Translations under genes and position numbers: made by a program
Shown: piece after piece, positions 45,606 to 54,293 of the stretch
How the letters are laid out: each line of letters opens with the position of its first letter
Numbering within the stretch: position 1 is the first letter of the stretch
Assembly: GCA_902766005.1 (NCBI GenBank)
Contig: CACXCB010000252.1
Coordinates: 1-64,000 of the forward strand
Source: an uncultured Erysipelotrichaceae bacterium
GTDB lineage: Bacteria > Bacillota_I > Bacilli_A > Erysipelotrichales > Erysipelotrichaceae
Reading direction: 5' to 3'
DNA: 64,000 nucleotides
Notes under the pieces: model-generated
What the model was told of the DNA's origin: nothing
The model's input: only the letters and a program-made list of their open reading frames with translations
Databases searched by the model: none

Positions 45606-45619
45606 TGTAAACGCTAACA
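45606..45619. promoter_or_regulatory. perfect cre (CcpA) site upstream of ptsH
   Basis: TGTAAACGCTAACA fits the consensus TGWAANCGNTNWCA at all 14 positions. It ends 8 bp upstream of the -35 element, a position where CcpA often activates. The remaining sequence up to 45810 shows only the antitoxin promoter (TATAAT near 45789). Confidence 0.7.
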
Positions 45620-45810
45620 TTATGACTGTTATAGAAAGTTAAATGTACAAACTATCTTACAAATGTTTCAACATTCAAAGCATCGATTATCCCAAGTTTA
45701 TTGTAAAGATAACATTATTTCTTTTATGATAAACATGTTTCTTATGAAATCGACAAGTCTTTTATTGAAAGTATTCATTGAATACCTTATAATAGTTTTG
45801 GAGAAACAAA

Positions 45811-46272
45811 ATGAATATAAAACAAATACGTAAACAATCAGGCATGACCCAAAAAGATTTTTGTAACGAGTATCACATTCCTATTCAGACCTTGAAACAA
45901 TGGGAATCCGATGAGAACAGCACAAGTCATCGTAATCCACCGGAATATGTTGAATATTTATTAGAAATCGCTGTTTCAAAAAACCGGAAAGACAAAGCAA
46001 CCTTGCTGATTGAAGCAAGCCATGAATCAGCATTTAATGCAAACCACTGGTTCAGATATCTACGAAAAGAATTCGATAAAAAACAATGTAAATTGAATGA
46101 ATTTGAAATCAATAAATTATTGAAAAGCAATGATCTGACTATGTTTCAAAAGATCACTTTCAAAAGAGCAATTCAATCTGGAACACCGACAAACCTGTAT
46201 GTGGCCGGTCTAAATCAACAGGCAAAAACAAATATGTTGGATGAAATTATGAGAAGGTATCAAAATGATTGA
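45811..46272 (+). CDS. XRE-type antitoxin of a nucleotidyltransferase toxin-antitoxin pair
   Basis: 153 residues. The N-terminal helix-turn-helix (IKQIRKQSGMTQKDFCNEYH, about 3-40) is followed by a helical domain of unknown fold. TATAAT and GGAGAA precede the ATG. Its end overlaps the following nucleotidyltransferase-like gene by 8 bp, the arrangement of a toxin-antitoxin operon, so it probably represses the operon and neutralises the toxin. Confidence 0.7.
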   Translation: MNIKQIRKQSGMTQKDFCNEYHIPIQTLKQWESDENSTSHRNPPEYVEYLLEIAVSKNRKDKATLLIEASHESAFNANHWFRYLRKEFDKKQCKLNEFEINKLLKSNDLTMFQKITFKRAIQSGTPTNLYVAGLNQQAKTNMLDEIMRRYQND

Positions 46273-46840
46273 TAAAGAATACAAAATATTCGAAGCATTT
46301 AACAAGCAATTAAAAAAAGCAAATATTCATTTGACAATTATTTGTGCCGGCGGATTTGTGCTTCAGCATTATGGTATGCGTGCAACCGTAGACATAAATG
46401 CTTTCTATAATGAGACAAATGAAATCCGGACAATCATCAGAAAAACCGGTGATCTTCTCGACATAAATCCGGCGGACGAAAATTGGCTGAACAATTCCAT
46501 TCAAAGCATGAATGAAGTTCCGCCAAAAGATATATGTAAGGTACTTTACCAATTTTCAAATCTGCAGGTTCTTATTCCTCCTCTAGCTTATATTGCAGGA
46601 ATGAAGCTCAAAAGTGCTCGGGAGCAGGATATACGTGATGTTGCCTTAATCTTAGAACGTTTATCTATTGATTCTCCGGAACAATTTGAAAAAATATTAA
46701 ATGATTATGGTTTTATAAATATAGATGAGTCTCTGATATTGGAAGCTTTCGGAACAGCATATGGATTCGAATGGCTTGAAAAATACTATATTGAAAACGA
46801 AGAGGCTATCATACAAAAAATCAGAAATAATATTCACTAA
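46265..46840 (+). CDS. nucleotidyltransferase-fold toxin candidate (AbiEii/DUF6036-like)
   Basis: 191 residues. The motif CAGGFVLQHYGMRATVDINAF resembles the GG..DxD active site of minimal nucleotidyltransferases, and LAGMKLKSAREQDIRDV-like spacing occurs in AYIAGMKLKSAREQDIRDVA, typical of this toxin family (the Lys and two Asp near 117-127). The second Asp of DxD is Asn here, so activity may be reduced or the metal site may differ. It is overlapped by the upstream XRE gene. Confidence 0.68.
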   Translation: MIDKEYKIFEAFNKQLKKANIHLTIICAGGFVLQHYGMRATVDINAFYNETNEIRTIIRKTGDLLDINPADENWLNNSIQSMNEVPPKDICKVLYQFSNLQVLIPPLAYIAGMKLKSAREQDIRDVALILERLSIDSPEQFEKILNDYGFINIDESLILEAFGTAYGFEWLEKYYIENEEAIIQKIRNNIH

Positions 46841-46889
46841 AACGGATGTTGAAAATTGTGACATTCTGATTGCTTTTCAAAACAGACTG

Positions 46890-46918
46890 AAAGAAGCATG
46901 ATTTCATGCTTCTTTTTT
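46890..46918 (+). terminator. terminator of the toxin-antitoxin operon
   Basis: AAAGAAGCATG and CATGCTTCTTT form an 11-bp stem with a 4-nt loop followed by TTT. Confidence 0.85.
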
Positions 46919-46926
46919 ATCACATT

Positions 46927-47118
46927 TCATGGTATGATGACAAGTGTTATAAGGTTTTCTACATCTTCTGTATAATGGAGTTTCCCGCTATATTTTTGCA
47001 AAAGTTGTCTGACACTGAATATGCCATATCCATGATCTTCAGATTTCAATGCACAGATTTCACCGTCTTTATCCAATACAGGAAGGTCAATTGAATTTGT
47101 AATGGAAAATATGATTTT
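46927..47118 (-). pseudogene. C-terminal remnant of an AgrC-like histidine kinase
   Basis: 64 codons without a start. KIIFSITNSID and DHGYGIFSVRQLLQKYSGKL correspond to the last strands and G-box of a GHKL kinase, comparable with NHGIGLNSVRIITEKYNGQL in the intact kinase at 29867-31144. The 5' part is missing and the frame runs directly into the peptide remnant on the other strand at about 47116. Confidence 0.65.
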
Positions 47119-47385
47119 AGCGGATGGTCCTACTATCAGCCATTATATACAAATTACAAATTTACGGGGAAAACCACATATTCACTTTTTGTAAAAAACG
47201 AGTCAACCAGTAATACCCTAAAAGTTTATGCTCAAAATGCAACTCAGACTTTTGCCCAAACACAGATTGCCGCAAATTCGAGCTCATGGATTACTTTCTC
47301 AGGTATGAATACATCCACTCAGTTTTATTTAAGATTTGAAGGTACAAGCGGTGGTTATTATTCTTTCAGCGGCTATATAAATTGA
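47116..47385 (+). pseudogene. 3' remnant of a small secreted beta-rich peptide gene
   Basis: 89 codons with no start or signal peptide. The sequence is rich in Tyr, Thr, Ser and Asn with alternating strands (TTYSLFVKNEST, FYLRFEGTSGGYYSF), like the mature part of a secreted peptide. Its position opposite a kinase C-terminus mirrors the intact kinase-to-peptide order at 29.9-32.8 kb, so it is likely a deletion derivative of a second locus of that type. Confidence 0.55.
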
Positions 47386-47404
47386 TTTTGAAAGGTATTT
47401 TATT

Positions 47405-48268
47405 ATGTCTTTATTCACGATCAAACTTATTGCCTTATTGGCAATGACTCTTGATCATCTCGCAATATTTTTCCCTTATGTAAAACATGCACTCCTGTTT
47501 CATTGGATCGGCAGAATTGCCGCACCTGTATTTATATGGGGAATTATTAATGGCATGAAACATACTTCTGATAAAAAGAAGTATGTTTTTCGCCTATATA
47601 CATGCAGCATTATTATGTCTGTCATTCAAACGATCTGGTCTTTGGATTTAAATTTCTTCCGTTTGTTATTTTTCTTTGCATTGCTTCTGTACCTCCATGA
47701 AGAAAACAGAGAATATCTAAAGTATTTCTGTATTTATCAGTTTTTTGGAATTATATTATTTTATATTATGATGCATAATATTGCATTTTCTTCTAACATA
47801 AGTGGATTTTTTACTTACATTATTCCGGCAATCTTCGGATTATGCTTCAATATGGAAGGCGGTCTGTTATATGTTGCATTAGGAATACTTATGTATATGG
47901 CAAAAGAAAAAAGACACAAGCTGATACTTTATATATCATTTTGGTGTTTCATTTATACTCTTGCCTTCAGTTATCCCTTTGCAGAAATACTCTGGCATAA
48001 ACTCCAAATCAAATTTTCACTAAGCAGCCCCGCTTTTACAGATGTCAAAAATCATCTGTTCACAATTCTTTACAGAACACTTGGTTTAGATGAAATGCAT
48101 ATAGGCGGAAATCTCATTTATGAGAATTACAGTTTTTTAGCATTTTTCAGCCTTCCGCTGATACTTTTCTACAATGGAAAAAGAGGCTGCAAAAATAAAT
48201 ATAAATATTTCTTTTACATTTATTATCCGCTGCATATTATAGTTTTAAAGATACTGTCCTGCAGATAA
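47405..48268 (+). CDS. TraX-family membrane protein
   Basis: 287 residues with eight or so membrane helices. LLAMTLDHLAIFFPY near the start, WIGRIAAPVFIW and the C-terminal KYFFYIYYPLHI are the TraX/acyltransferase-like signatures. F-plasmid TraX acetylates pilin; chromosomal versions in Bacillota have unknown acyl-transfer roles. It follows the peptide remnant by 19 bp with GAAAGG before the ATG and may once have modified or exported that peptide. Confidence 0.8.
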   Translation: MSLFTIKLIALLAMTLDHLAIFFPYVKHALLFHWIGRIAAPVFIWGIINGMKHTSDKKKYVFRLYTCSIIMSVIQTIWSLDLNFFRLLFFFALLLYLHEENREYLKYFCIYQFFGIILFYIMMHNIAFSSNISGFFTYIIPAIFGLCFNMEGGLLYVALGILMYMAKEKRHKLILYISFWCFIYTLAFSYPFAEILWHKLQIKFSLSSPAFTDVKNHLFTILYRTLGLDEMHIGGNLIYENYSFLAFFSLPLILFYNGKRGCKNKYKYFFYIYYPLHIIVLKILSCR

Positions 48269-48294
48269 ACCTCATAAAGTTTTAACTGCACAAA

Positions 48295-48340
48295 CAAAGA
48301 AGAAGGAATGTATCTCCTAATAACACATTCCTTCTCTTTT
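48295..48340. terminator. bidirectional terminator between traX and yfbR-like genes
   Basis: AAGAAGGAATGT and ACATTCCTTCT pair around an 11-13 nt loop; plus-strand tail CTTTTTTC, minus-strand tail CTTTGTTTG. Confidence 0.7.
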
Positions 48341-48343
48341 TTC

Positions 48344-48961
48344 TTACAATGCTTTTTCTTCTCGGGACAATAACTCATCCAGTGTACTTCCATAGGATGG
48401 CAGAAACTCAAGTATAAAATCCTGTATTTCCGGTATTTCTTCAACCATTTCCATGATGGAATTTCTGGTAGATACAGCAGCGGTTTTGAACTCTGTATTA
48501 CCGGAATGTTCCTCTTCGATACATTTAATCAGTGCAGATAATTTATCTGCTGCTTTTACATATCTTCTTAACAATCTGTTTTCTGTATCATCATCTTCTT
48601 TGATGATGGATGCATAATAAGGACGCAAATCTTCCGGAAGCTGATTTAACAGCTGATCCTCTGCTACTGCCTCTACGGTCTTATATGCTTCTTTGATTTC
48701 CTCACTGTAATATTTGACAGGTGTAGGCAGATCACCAGTGATGATCTCAGAAGCATCATGATAGATAGCCATTAAACTTGCTTTTTCACCGTTCAAATGT
48801 TTGCCATAGCGTACATTACCGATAGTGCATAAAGCATGCGTAATCATTGCCACTTCCAATGAATGTTCACTCAAATTTTCAAATCGTGAATTACGCATTA
48901 ATGCCCATCGGTTGATATATTTCATGCGTGAAACCGTGGCAAAAAAATGATAATCCGTCAT
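48344..48961 (-). CDS. yfbR: YfbR-like HD-domain 5'-deoxynucleotidase
   Basis: 205 residues. HD-domain metal ligands appear in SEHSLEVA, IYHDASE and KAADKLSALI, and TGDLPTPVKY is characteristic of YfbR enzymes that dephosphorylate dNMPs. I start it at ATG 48961, overlapping the malQ stop (ATGA); the longer frame to 49081 lies inside malQ. Last gene of the ten-gene operon. Confidence 0.85.
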   Translation of the reverse strand: MTDYHFFATVSRMKYINRWALMRNSRFENLSEHSLEVAMITHALCTIGNVRYGKHLNGEKASLMAIYHDASEIITGDLPTPVKYYSEEIKEAYKTVEAVAEDQLLNQLPEDLRPYYASIIKEDDDTENRLLRRYVKAADKLSALIKCIEEEHSGNTEFKTAAVSTRNSIMEMVEEIPEIQDFILEFLPSYGSTLDELLSREEKAL

Positions 48962-50478
48962 TCCTTCTCCTTTGGGTCCGTCTTTGCATTCCAGTTGTTT
49001 CTGCAATACAGCAACATCATCTCTTTCAGCTTCGCAGACTGTTTTTCTGTGAAAGCACCTTTCTTGCATCTCCATGTCCATGGCGTACTGTGTCCGCTTG
49101 CATCATTCATTCTTGCTTCAGAGCCAAGTTCCAGGACATCCTGCATCTGTACGATGGCAAGATCGGAATTGCTTGCATAAGCCCCTCTTAACATGCCCCA
49201 GACAAAGCCTTCCTTAGCATGCAGGCCAAGGTACTTTGTCACTCTTTCAATTCTGGCTTTCTGATTCGGATCATTCTTCCATCCCATCAATGTATCGTTA
49301 TCATGCGTACCGGTATAAACAACAGTATTCTTTTCGTACTGGAAAGGCATGTATATTGATCCCGGATCATTCGGATCAAACGCATATTCCAGAATTCTCA
49401 TGCCTGGATAGCCGCTGTCTTTAACCATCTGCAAGAATTCCGGTGTCAGCTGTCCAAGGTCTTCCACGATAATCTGTAATTTACCCAGTCTTTCTTCCAT
49501 CTTTTTGAATAAATCCAACCCCGGTCCTTTTTCAAAGTGTCCGTTTGTAGCATCGGGATCATTGGCGGGAATGGCAAAGAAGGATTCATATCCTCTGAAA
49601 TGGTCGATACGGATCGCATCAAACAATCTTGTCTGATGTCTCATTCTCTCTATCCACCAGTTATAGCCCTCATTACGCATGTGGTTCCAGTTAAATAACG
49701 GATTGCCCCACTTCTGCCCTTTCGGATTCCCTCCATCCGGTGCAAAACCGGAGACAAAAGTCATCTCATAATTATCATTCATGTCAAACTGCTCCGGATG
49801 AGACCAGACATCAATGGAATCCGAGGCGACATAGAACGGCAGATCCCCCATGATCTGAATACCTTTGTCATTCGCATATTTTCTGAGTGACAGGAATTGC
49901 TTGTAGAATAAATACTGAATTCTTTCGTAGAAGATGACATCTTCCTTCAGTCTTTCCGCTTCCATTCTGACCGCATCACTGTTATGAATACGCAGTTCCT
50001 TCGGCCATGTCAGCCATGCCTTGCCTTTCTGTTCCTTTTTGATTGCCATAAATACGGCATAATCTCTGACCCAGTCTTTTTCTTTTTGAATAAAGTCTAG
50101 GTAATCCTGTGGATGTTTTGAAGAAAGTCTGTCAGTCGCCTTTTTCAGGATTTTAAATCTTTCTTCATACAGAATACCAAAATCTACAACAGTCTCTTTC
50201 TTATACCATTTGACACTGCTGACTTCCTCTTTTGTCAGTAATCCTTCTTCAACCAGCTCATCCAGATCAATCAGATAAGGATTCCCCGCATAAGAAGACA
50301 AGGACTGGTATGGTGAATTGCCGAAACCGGTAGGCCCGATCGGCAGAATCTGCCAGAACAGCTGTCCTGATTCAGCGAGAAAGTCCACAAATTCTCTTGC
50401 TTCCTTTCCCATAGTGCCAATCCCATATGGTGATGGCAATGAAGTAATGTGCATTAATATTCCTGCGCTTCTGATCAT
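48958..50478 (-). CDS. malQ: 4-alpha-glucanotransferase
   Basis: 506 residues of GH77. N-terminal GILMHITSLPSPYGIG, the catalytic nucleophile in IRIDHFRGYESF, acid/base in IVEDLGQLT and third carboxylate in YTGTHDNDTLMGW are intact. It rearranges malto-oligosaccharides in the cytoplasm. GGGGGAAGAA precedes the ATG. It lies at the end of an information-processing operon, 15 bp after rlmH, an unexpected place for a starch gene. Confidence 0.93.
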   Translation of the reverse strand: MIRSAGILMHITSLPSPYGIGTMGKEAREFVDFLAESGQLFWQILPIGPTGFGNSPYQSLSSYAGNPYLIDLDELVEEGLLTKEEVSSVKWYKKETVVDFGILYEERFKILKKATDRLSSKHPQDYLDFIQKEKDWVRDYAVFMAIKKEQKGKAWLTWPKELRIHNSDAVRMEAERLKEDVIFYERIQYLFYKQFLSLRKYANDKGIQIMGDLPFYVASDSIDVWSHPEQFDMNDNYEMTFVSGFAPDGGNPKGQKWGNPLFNWNHMRNEGYNWWIERMRHQTRLFDAIRIDHFRGYESFFAIPANDPDATNGHFEKGPGLDLFKKMEERLGKLQIIVEDLGQLTPEFLQMVKDSGYPGMRILEYAFDPNDPGSIYMPFQYEKNTVVYTGTHDNDTLMGWKNDPNQKARIERVTKYLGLHAKEGFVWGMLRGAYASNSDLAIVQMQDVLELGSEARMNDASGHSTPWTWRCKKGAFTEKQSAKLKEMMLLYCRNNWNAKTDPKEKE

Positions 50479-50493
50479 TTCTTCCCCCTTAAC

Positions 50494-50970
50494 TTATTTG
50501 TGATATGGCTCATTGTGCAAAATCCGGAAACAGCGGTAAATCTGTTCGAGCACAATGATTCTGCATAGCTGATGCGGAAATGTACAATCTGACAATTTCC
50601 ATCTCTGATCCGCCCTTTGAATCAGTTCCGGACTGACACCCAGTGATCCCCCGATCACGAAGGTGATTTTGTTGCGGGAACGGTTATACAGATTCTGCAG
50701 GTTTTCCGCCATCTTTTCCGATGTATATGCAGATCCTTTCAGATCAAGCAGTATGACATACTCATCCTCTTTGATCAGTCTGAGTATTCTTTCCCCTTCT
50801 TTCTTTTTTACTATTTCATTTTCAGCAGCAGAATTGGATTCCGGTGCTTTTTCATCCTGCACTTCCGCAAGTTCAATCCTGTCGTATGGACGAATCCGCT
50901 TCTCATACTCCTGAATGCCGCCTTTCATCCATTTTTCCCTGACTTTTCCACAGGCAATCAGACGTATCAT
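50494..50970 (-). CDS. rlmH: 23S rRNA (pseudouridine-1915-N3)-methyltransferase
   Basis: 158 residues of the SPOUT family. FVIGGSLGVSPELIQRAD, WKLSDCTFPHQL and the C-terminal QIYRCFRILHNEPYHK are the hallmarks of RlmH. It overlaps the htrA-like gene by 4 bp (ATGA). It methylates pseudouridine 1915 in helix 69. Confidence 0.95.
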   Translation of the reverse strand: MIRLIACGKVREKWMKGGIQEYEKRIRPYDRIELAEVQDEKAPESNSAAENEIVKKKEGERILRLIKEDEYVILLDLKGSAYTSEKMAENLQNLYNRSRNKITFVIGGSLGVSPELIQRADQRWKLSDCTFPHQLCRIIVLEQIYRCFRILHNEPYHK

Positions 50971-52025
50971 AACAGCACCACATTGACCTGAATTTCCTGG
51001 CCGTCCCGAATAACCGTCAGTATGATGGTATCACCTGTCGAATGATCATAGAGTTTTCTTCTCAAATCATTTTTATCAGATAATCTGCTTCCATCCATTG
51101 CGGTTAATAAGTCACCATAGGAAAGAATTCCCTGAGCAGCAGAACCTTCAGGTATATTGGTCACAAAGACTCCGTTGGTGCGATCCAATGAGATGCCGTT
51201 TGCACTTTTTTCATATGTCCGCATTTCCGAAATATTTCTGACTGTGATGCCGAGAACACCTCTAGAAACTTCTCCCTGTTCTTTCAGTTCCGCATAGATA
51301 TACTTCAATTCGTTTGTGCTGAGGGCATATCCCATTCTTTCCTGGGTATTGGTTCTGCTCAGACAAATGCCTGTCAGTTCACCGCCGGCATTCATTAGCG
51401 GACCCCCATAGTTCTCATTTGTAATGATCGCATCGGTTTCAATCACGTTCGCCATCCATCCGCGGCTATTTGAAATTTTCTTTTCCCCGATGGAAGAAAC
51501 AACACCATAGCTGACCATGCTGCTGGAAGTTTCCTTTCTGCGGCATCCCATCGCAATGACATTTTCCCCCTGATCCAAAAGATCACTGTCACTCACAACA
51601 AAAGCTGTTGCTTCAAAACCGGGTTGTGTTTTGATTAATCCGAGTCCTGTATCCTCATCCAGTCCGATAATTTCCCCCAGAACATTTACACCATTATCAT
51701 AAGTAACCATGACACTCTCACTGCCCGAAAGTACATCATACGTTGTAAAAATATAGACATCATCTGCTTCTACGGCATAGATAACACCGCTTGCAATTTT
51801 TTCAACTTCATTTGTGTCGGTGTGCACCGTGACAATCTTGCTTTGGGCATTTTTGACGGTTTCACTGATACCGGAAGTAAAATCCGTGACTTTCGTCTCT
51901 ACCACAACCGTCTCGCTTGTATCCTGAACCGGTTCTGTTGTTTCAGGTATATTAAATACCTTTTGTGTCAGCCAAATATTCCATGCCAAGACGACAGCTA
52001 ACAGTGCCAAGATCCCTTTCTTCAT
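50967..52025 (-). CDS. HtrA/DegP-like protein with all three catalytic residues lost
   Basis: 352 residues: membrane anchor (about 5-20), trypsin-like domain (about 75-230), PDZ domain (about 255-350). Alignment with HtrA motifs shows ITNNHV replaced by FTTYDV (His to Asp, about 97), TDLAVL by TGLGLI (Asp to Gly, about 127), and GNSGGPL by NENYGGPL (Ser to Tyr, about 206). It should be a pseudoprotease that binds proteins through fold and PDZ domain. It holds the htrC/yyxA position between walJ and rlmH. I use ATG 52025 with AAAGGA seven bases upstream; ATG 52028 is possible. Confidence 0.82.
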   Translation of the reverse strand: MKKGILALLAVVLAWNIWLTQKVFNIPETTEPVQDTSETVVVETKVTDFTSGISETVKNAQSKIVTVHTDTNEVEKIASGVIYAVEADDVYIFTTYDVLSGSESVMVTYDNGVNVLGEIIGLDEDTGLGLIKTQPGFEATAFVVSDSDLLDQGENVIAMGCRRKETSSSMVSYGVVSSIGEKKISNSRGWMANVIETDAIITNENYGGPLMNAGGELTGICLSRTNTQERMGYALSTNELKYIYAELKEQGEVSRGVLGITVRNISEMRTYEKSANGISLDRTNGVFVTNIPEGSAAQGILSYGDLLTAMDGSRLSDKNDLRRKLYDHSTGDTIILTVIRDGQEIQVNVVLL

Positions 52026-52773
52026 CATCAAATCCTTTCCGTATCATTTCATGCTGGCCGGCTGCACAAAGTACAAGATCCTTATGCAGCGGTCCATCGT
52101 GATTTTCAAGAATATAATTGCGGTTTACTTCCAATGCTTTTTCACGTGTATTTCCTTGTCTGCTGATATGGGCAAGGATAATCATCTTTGTTTTCTCGGT
52201 TATGATTGCATTCAACACACCCGCACAATCTTCATTCGACAAATGTCCCTGATCCGAAATAATTCTTGATTTGACATATTGCGGACGGGAAGTTCTCATT
52301 AACATTGCCGTATCATGATTGCTTTCCATGACAATATAATCCGCCCCCTTCAGAAGAGGCATATATTTCTGATTGACATATCCTGTATCGGTAATATACA
52401 CAAATTTTTCAAATCCATTTTCCAGGATATACCCTGTTGTATTCAATGCATCATGTGATAAAGCGATCGGCGTTATCTGAACCGATCCAATCACAAAGGA
52501 ACGATTTGGCCTTACCGTGAATACCTCTGCATCCGGAAGATCAATCGGAGAATAAATATCCTGATGCAGAAAATGCCGTAATTGAGAGACATGATCCGTA
52601 TGGTCATGCGTGACCAATAATGCATCAATATCCGAAAATTGCAGATGTATCTTTTCAAATGAAGCAAGCAGATGTTTCTTCGTACTGCCGCAATCGATCA
52701 TGATAACTGTCTCATCATCCCTGAGTACAAAACAGTTTCCCTGTGATCCGCTGGCCAGTAATGCAAATTCCAT
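51952..52773 (-). CDS. walJ: WalJ (YycJ) metallo-beta-lactamase-fold hydrolase
   Basis: 273 residues. Metal ligands lie in VTHDHTDHVSQL, in the DTGY segment and in DQGHLSNED, as in the WalJ exonuclease-like proteins. GGAGGT precedes ATG 52773. The 3' end overlaps the htrA-like gene by about 75 bp. In Bacillus walJ follows walRKHI, which are absent here; instead it follows an M23 peptidase gene. Confidence 0.88.
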   Translation of the reverse strand: MEFALLASGSQGNCFVLRDDETVIMIDCGSTKKHLLASFEKIHLQFSDIDALLVTHDHTDHVSQLRHFLHQDIYSPIDLPDAEVFTVRPNRSFVIGSVQITPIALSHDALNTTGYILENGFEKFVYITDTGYVNQKYMPLLKGADYIVMESNHDTAMLMRTSRPQYVKSRIISDQGHLSNEDCAGVLNAIITEKTKMIILAHISRQGNTREKALEVNRNYILENHDGPLHKDLVLCAAGQHEMIRKGFDDEERDLGTVSCRLGMEYLADTKGI

Positions 52774-52775
52774 CA

Positions 52776-54281
52776 TTACCTCCCGGAACAATTCAGAACT
52801 GTACAGGCATCTCTTCGGGATCCCTGCCATTCCAGGAAGAAATGAACATGCGGGCCGGTCGCCAGACCCGTCATACCGATATCTCCGATCTCATCTCCCT
52901 TGTCAACAACTGTACCGACAGGCAGAGGACACGGAGAACGCAAATGTCCATAATAAGAAACCCAGCCGTTGTTATGGTTGATTTTAACCCAGTTTCCACC
53001 CCAGCGGTCATAAGAAACCTGCATAATGACACCACGGTCTGCTGCCAGAACCTTACCCCAGCGATCATACCGGTTTTGTATGTCTGTACCCCTGTGTCCG
53101 TAATAGCATCCCCAACCACAGGAAATCATTGCATTATCTACAGGAAAGCGGAATTCACCGGTTCCTACATCCGGCAGTTCCATAATACCGACTGCCACAA
53201 CTTCACTTTGCGGCTGTTTGGTTTCTACACTGGATACTTCAACACCGCTGACAAGAACGCCATTAACCCATTTCTCCGAAAACAGTGTATTCTTTGATCC
53301 GTTGACACCGGCCTGTACCGTTTCCAGTTCACCTTTTAAGATCGTATCATCTTCATAATATGTTGTTTCATAGTAAATATCCTGCTGACGCAAAGTTTCC
53401 TTATACACGATGATCTCAATCGGTGAAGTGAAATAGGTAATACACAATTCCATGCCTTCGCTCAATACCTGGTCGATACTGGAAATTTTATCACGGTTGA
53501 TATTCATGACCTGTGTAGCCGAAAGACCGTAGTTTTTTGAACCTACACCGGCTACGGTATCATACTGTTTTACCGTATAGTATTCTCTTTCCTTATTGTC
53601 ACCGTATTTCAGATATTCCAGAATTTCTTCCTTGGTTGTTTTGATTTCTTCAGGACGGGCATAGTCATCTGCCGTTGTGATGGTCTGAGAGATGGAAATA
53701 CCTACATCTCTGGAACCATACGTCGTTAACTCAGGTGTTGTCTGCCCGCTTGTCAGTATCGTAATGGTTTCCGGAGAAATAAACAGGGACAGATATTCAT
53801 TCATTGCCTCTTCATACATTTCCTCGGAAGAAACATAGATACGGGAATAGACTTCATCATCCTGCGAAAAAGATACGGCTGTTGCTCCTAAACAATACTT
53901 ATCCTTTTCATCGAGATATGCGAGAATCTCATCATCCACATCATTATATTCAAAATATGTCTGTTCATCGGTAATGTATAAATCCTTGGACAGATATACT
54001 TCGGTATTAGGATACTTTTCTTCATATTTCTCATGATAAACCTGATCCAGATGCTGATCCAGTTTCTTTCTGTCACGTAGTATTCCGATAAGATTTCCTT
54101 CTTCATAAACACAGTGGATTGTAGCCGGATCGCTGTTTATGCGCGTGACAATTTGATGAAACAGTCCCGTTTCCACATTTTCCTCAAGGGCATATCCCGA
54201 AGTAGTCCGCATGGAAGGTAGAAACATGACAATCGCAACCGAAGCCGCAAGGCTTGCCAGAATTACCAGTAATTTCTTCAT
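52776..54281 (-). CDS. secreted M23 peptidase with LysM-like and G5 domains
   Basis: 501 residues. An N-terminal signal or anchor helix (about 3-22) precedes a mixed domain, a LysM-like YTVKQYDTVAGVGSKNYGLSATQV segment (about 238-262), a G5 domain (about 285-365) and the M23 peptidase (about 385-495) with HRGTDI and GPHVHFF zinc motifs and YYGH. This is a cell-wall endopeptidase, similar in layout to SpoIIQ/CwlP-type proteins. AGGAGG precedes the ATG; the TAA stop overlaps the walJ ribosome binding site. It lies between dnaB and walJ in one operon. Confidence 0.85.
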   Translation of the reverse strand: MKKLLVILASLAASVAIVMFLPSMRTTSGYALEENVETGLFHQIVTRINSDPATIHCVYEEGNLIGILRDRKKLDQHLDQVYHEKYEEKYPNTEVYLSKDLYITDEQTYFEYNDVDDEILAYLDEKDKYCLGATAVSFSQDDEVYSRIYVSSEEMYEEAMNEYLSLFISPETITILTSGQTTPELTTYGSRDVGISISQTITTADDYARPEEIKTTKEEILEYLKYGDNKEREYYTVKQYDTVAGVGSKNYGLSATQVMNINRDKISSIDQVLSEGMELCITYFTSPIEIIVYKETLRQQDIYYETTYYEDDTILKGELETVQAGVNGSKNTLFSEKWVNGVLVSGVEVSSVETKQPQSEVVAVGIMELPDVGTGEFRFPVDNAMISCGWGCYYGHRGTDIQNRYDRWGKVLAADRGVIMQVSYDRWGGNWVKINHNNGWVSYYGHLRSPCPLPVGTVVDKGDEIGDIGMTGLATGPHVHFFLEWQGSRRDACTVLNCSGR

Positions 54282-54293
54282 CCTGCATCCTCC

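Noticed and set aside
52871-53297. Overlapping frames on both strands within the M23 peptidase gene
   Set aside because: The annotated frame has all M23 and G5 motifs; the others have no ribosome binding site or domain.
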